Shown here piece after piece: positions 63,046 through 64,000 of a stretch of DNA of 64,000 nt (positions are counted from its first letter, which is position 1; every line of letters begins with the position of its first letter). The notes below the pieces were generated by a model. The model was given only the letters and a program-made list of their open reading frames with translations. It had not been told where the DNA came from and made no database searches. This stretch comes from Acinetobacter sp. Ac_5812 (GTDB lineage: Bacteria; Pseudomonadota; Gammaproteobacteria; Pseudomonadales; Moraxellaceae). Location: assembly GCF_013072695.1 (NCBI RefSeq), contig NZ_LXUK01000026.1, positions 19,664-83,663 on the forward strand, written 5' to 3'. A program made the translations under genes and the position numbers.

Positions 63046-63825
63046 CAATAGTTCGTATAATGTGACTTATTAGACAGTTTACGTAGGGGCTATGTATGGA
63101 TGCAGACTTTGGATATCAGATTAAAAGAGTTGTGAAATTAAGGGTTCACGAAAAACTGCAAATATAGGGCAAATCAGATTGTCTATACCCATAATTTAGA
63201 GCGCCCGAGCATCAGGAACTCACTGAAAGCAGACGTTTCTGAAAATAAACAAGGCACAGCGCTTGAAAATTTCGAGACATCAACGTTTTGCCAAAAGGCT
63301 AAAAATGCGTGCACTACTCATTTCGCATTTAAAGAGAGCATCGGTTATTAGGCAATAACGATGTGGCCAAAATTTGTCGACCACTACACTATCTCGTAAA
63401 CGAGTTTGATAGACGTCAACTAGTACGTATTTTTAGTGTAAGGTCATATTAATGCACGATGCTAAACTCTGCTGTGAGCTAGGTAGGATGTATAAATACC
63501 ATAAATATTTCAATGCTTTACTTTTTAAAGCTCAAGTGAGTTACTCAGTTCCGACTGTTGGTGGCAGATTTGGAATCTCGCGATTTGTCTTAAATGTCAG
63601 CCAAGCAAGTCTCTCGCTAATAAAGTGTTGACTATCCCTGACAAAGTAACAATTTCTTGCCATAATCAGACTTAAGCACTTTACTTAGAGTGTATGTGCG
63701 CCGCTTAATGCATCAATGCTGCTAATTCCCTGATTGACATCAATCACTTTGTTTCCTGTTTGATACTCTGAGATAAACAAGATCGAATGATGCAAAAGGG
63801 GACTATTTAAATACTGAGGGAACAA
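63046..63825. other. Gene-poor 780-bp region
   Basis: No frame longer than about 25 codons with a good start was found; a 23-codon frame starts at 63097 (MDADFGYQIKRVVKLRVHEK). The composition is less AT-rich than the Acinetobacter-like parts. The last 100 bp contain the promoter and palindrome of the gene at 63826. I see nothing else assignable. Confidence 0.4.
63731..63746. promoter_or_regulatory. Perfect palindrome, candidate regulator-binding site
   Basis: TGATTGA and TCAATCA flank a CA centre. It lies 80 bp upstream of the GAF-like gene ATG. It resembles FNR/CRP-like half-site spacing, but the consensus TTGAT-N4-ATCAA is not met exactly. Confidence 0.4.
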
Positions 63826-64000
63826 ATGGCAGTAGATTTGAGCATAGAAACCGCTCTGCTCCTAGAGCGCTGGCAAGGCATTGTAAACTCGATGGCTCAA
63901 GTCGCGGAAGTGCCTTGTGTGCTGATTAATCGATTAGATAAAAACGAAATTTGTCAGGCTGTTGGCAGTGTGTCAGTACGGGGTTTGGGGAGCAATGGAA
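63826..64000 (+). CDS. GAF-like sensor protein, 3' end outside window
   Basis: ATG at 63826 follows TGAGGG. The first 58 residues (MAVDLSIETALLLERWQGIV, NSMAQVAEVPCVLINRLDKN, then EICQAVGSVSVRG) fit the first helix and strands of a GAF domain, as in sensor diguanylate cyclases or histidine kinases, but the effector domain is beyond the window. Codon use differs from the Acinetobacter-like genes, suggesting another source or a chromosomal flank. Confidence 0.6.
   Translation, partial: MAVDLSIETALLLERWQGIVNSMAQVAEVPCVLINRLDKNEICQAVGSVSVRGLGSNG

Noticed and set aside
63097..63168. Small gene of 23 codons starting MDADFGYQ
   Set aside because: Too short, with a poor ribosome site and no family; kept only as a note in the gap entry.

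Overview
The window looks like accessory DNA from an Acinetobacter (Moraxellaceae). Most of it is AT-rich. It carries a 1180-bp ISAba1-like element with 9-bp target duplications, several other insertion sequences of types common in that genus, and a long run of poorly known genes typical of a large plasmid or integrated plasmid. No rRNA, tRNA, CRISPR array, recognised replication initiator or type IV secretion gene was seen, so plasmid versus island cannot be settled. The last 3.4 kb (IS21-family element and flank) has a different base and codon composition and may come from another gammaproteobacterium.

Layout. 1-2135: FAD-dependent oxidoreductase (cut by the window edge) and a membrane protein, divergent from a TetR-type regulator. 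2174-9388: a patchwork of IS5-family element, frameshifted small gene, P4-type integrase, ISAba1-like element, GC-rich mercury-resistance scrap (merB intact, merD truncated, Sel1 fragment), IS6-family remnant, internally deleted IS3 element, and a tyrosine recombinase cut by that IS3 element. 9664-43954: backbone of mostly uncharacterised genes with a secreted amidase, a DEDD exonuclease split by an IS3 element, a Xer-like recombinase, a NERD protein, a HicAB toxin-antitoxin cassette inside a 40-bp inverted repeat, DUF2726, H-NS-like protein, zinc-ribbon membrane protein, type IA topoisomerase, lipoproteins, and two TOPRIM primase-like proteins. Several of these genes share a TTGGTATATACT-like upstream motif. 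44014-48208: type III restriction genes, with res whole and mod missing its 5' end. 49536-60622: one minus-strand defence operon, in transcription order XRE regulator, Cas2-fold protein, half-length HsdS, HsdM, HsdS, NucS-like nuclease, CD-NTase, SLATT membrane effector, HsdR, YgjP-type metalloprotease. 60622-63045: IS21-family element with a nonsense mutation in istA. 63826-64000: start of a GAF-like gene.

The most notable system is the defence operon. A CBASS-like pair (nucleotide second-messenger synthase and membrane effector) lies inside a type I restriction-modification operon with a NucS-like nuclease and a Cas2-like small protein, in near-continuous reading from one promoter region. 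The IS21-family element abuts the first gene so closely that it supplies the first base of the regulator's start codon. Other points worth checking are the IS-split exonuclease that rejoins exactly on removing the IS, the ISAba1-like outward promoter aimed at the integrase, a possible AcrVA2-like protein, and paired DnaA boxes near the primase genes.
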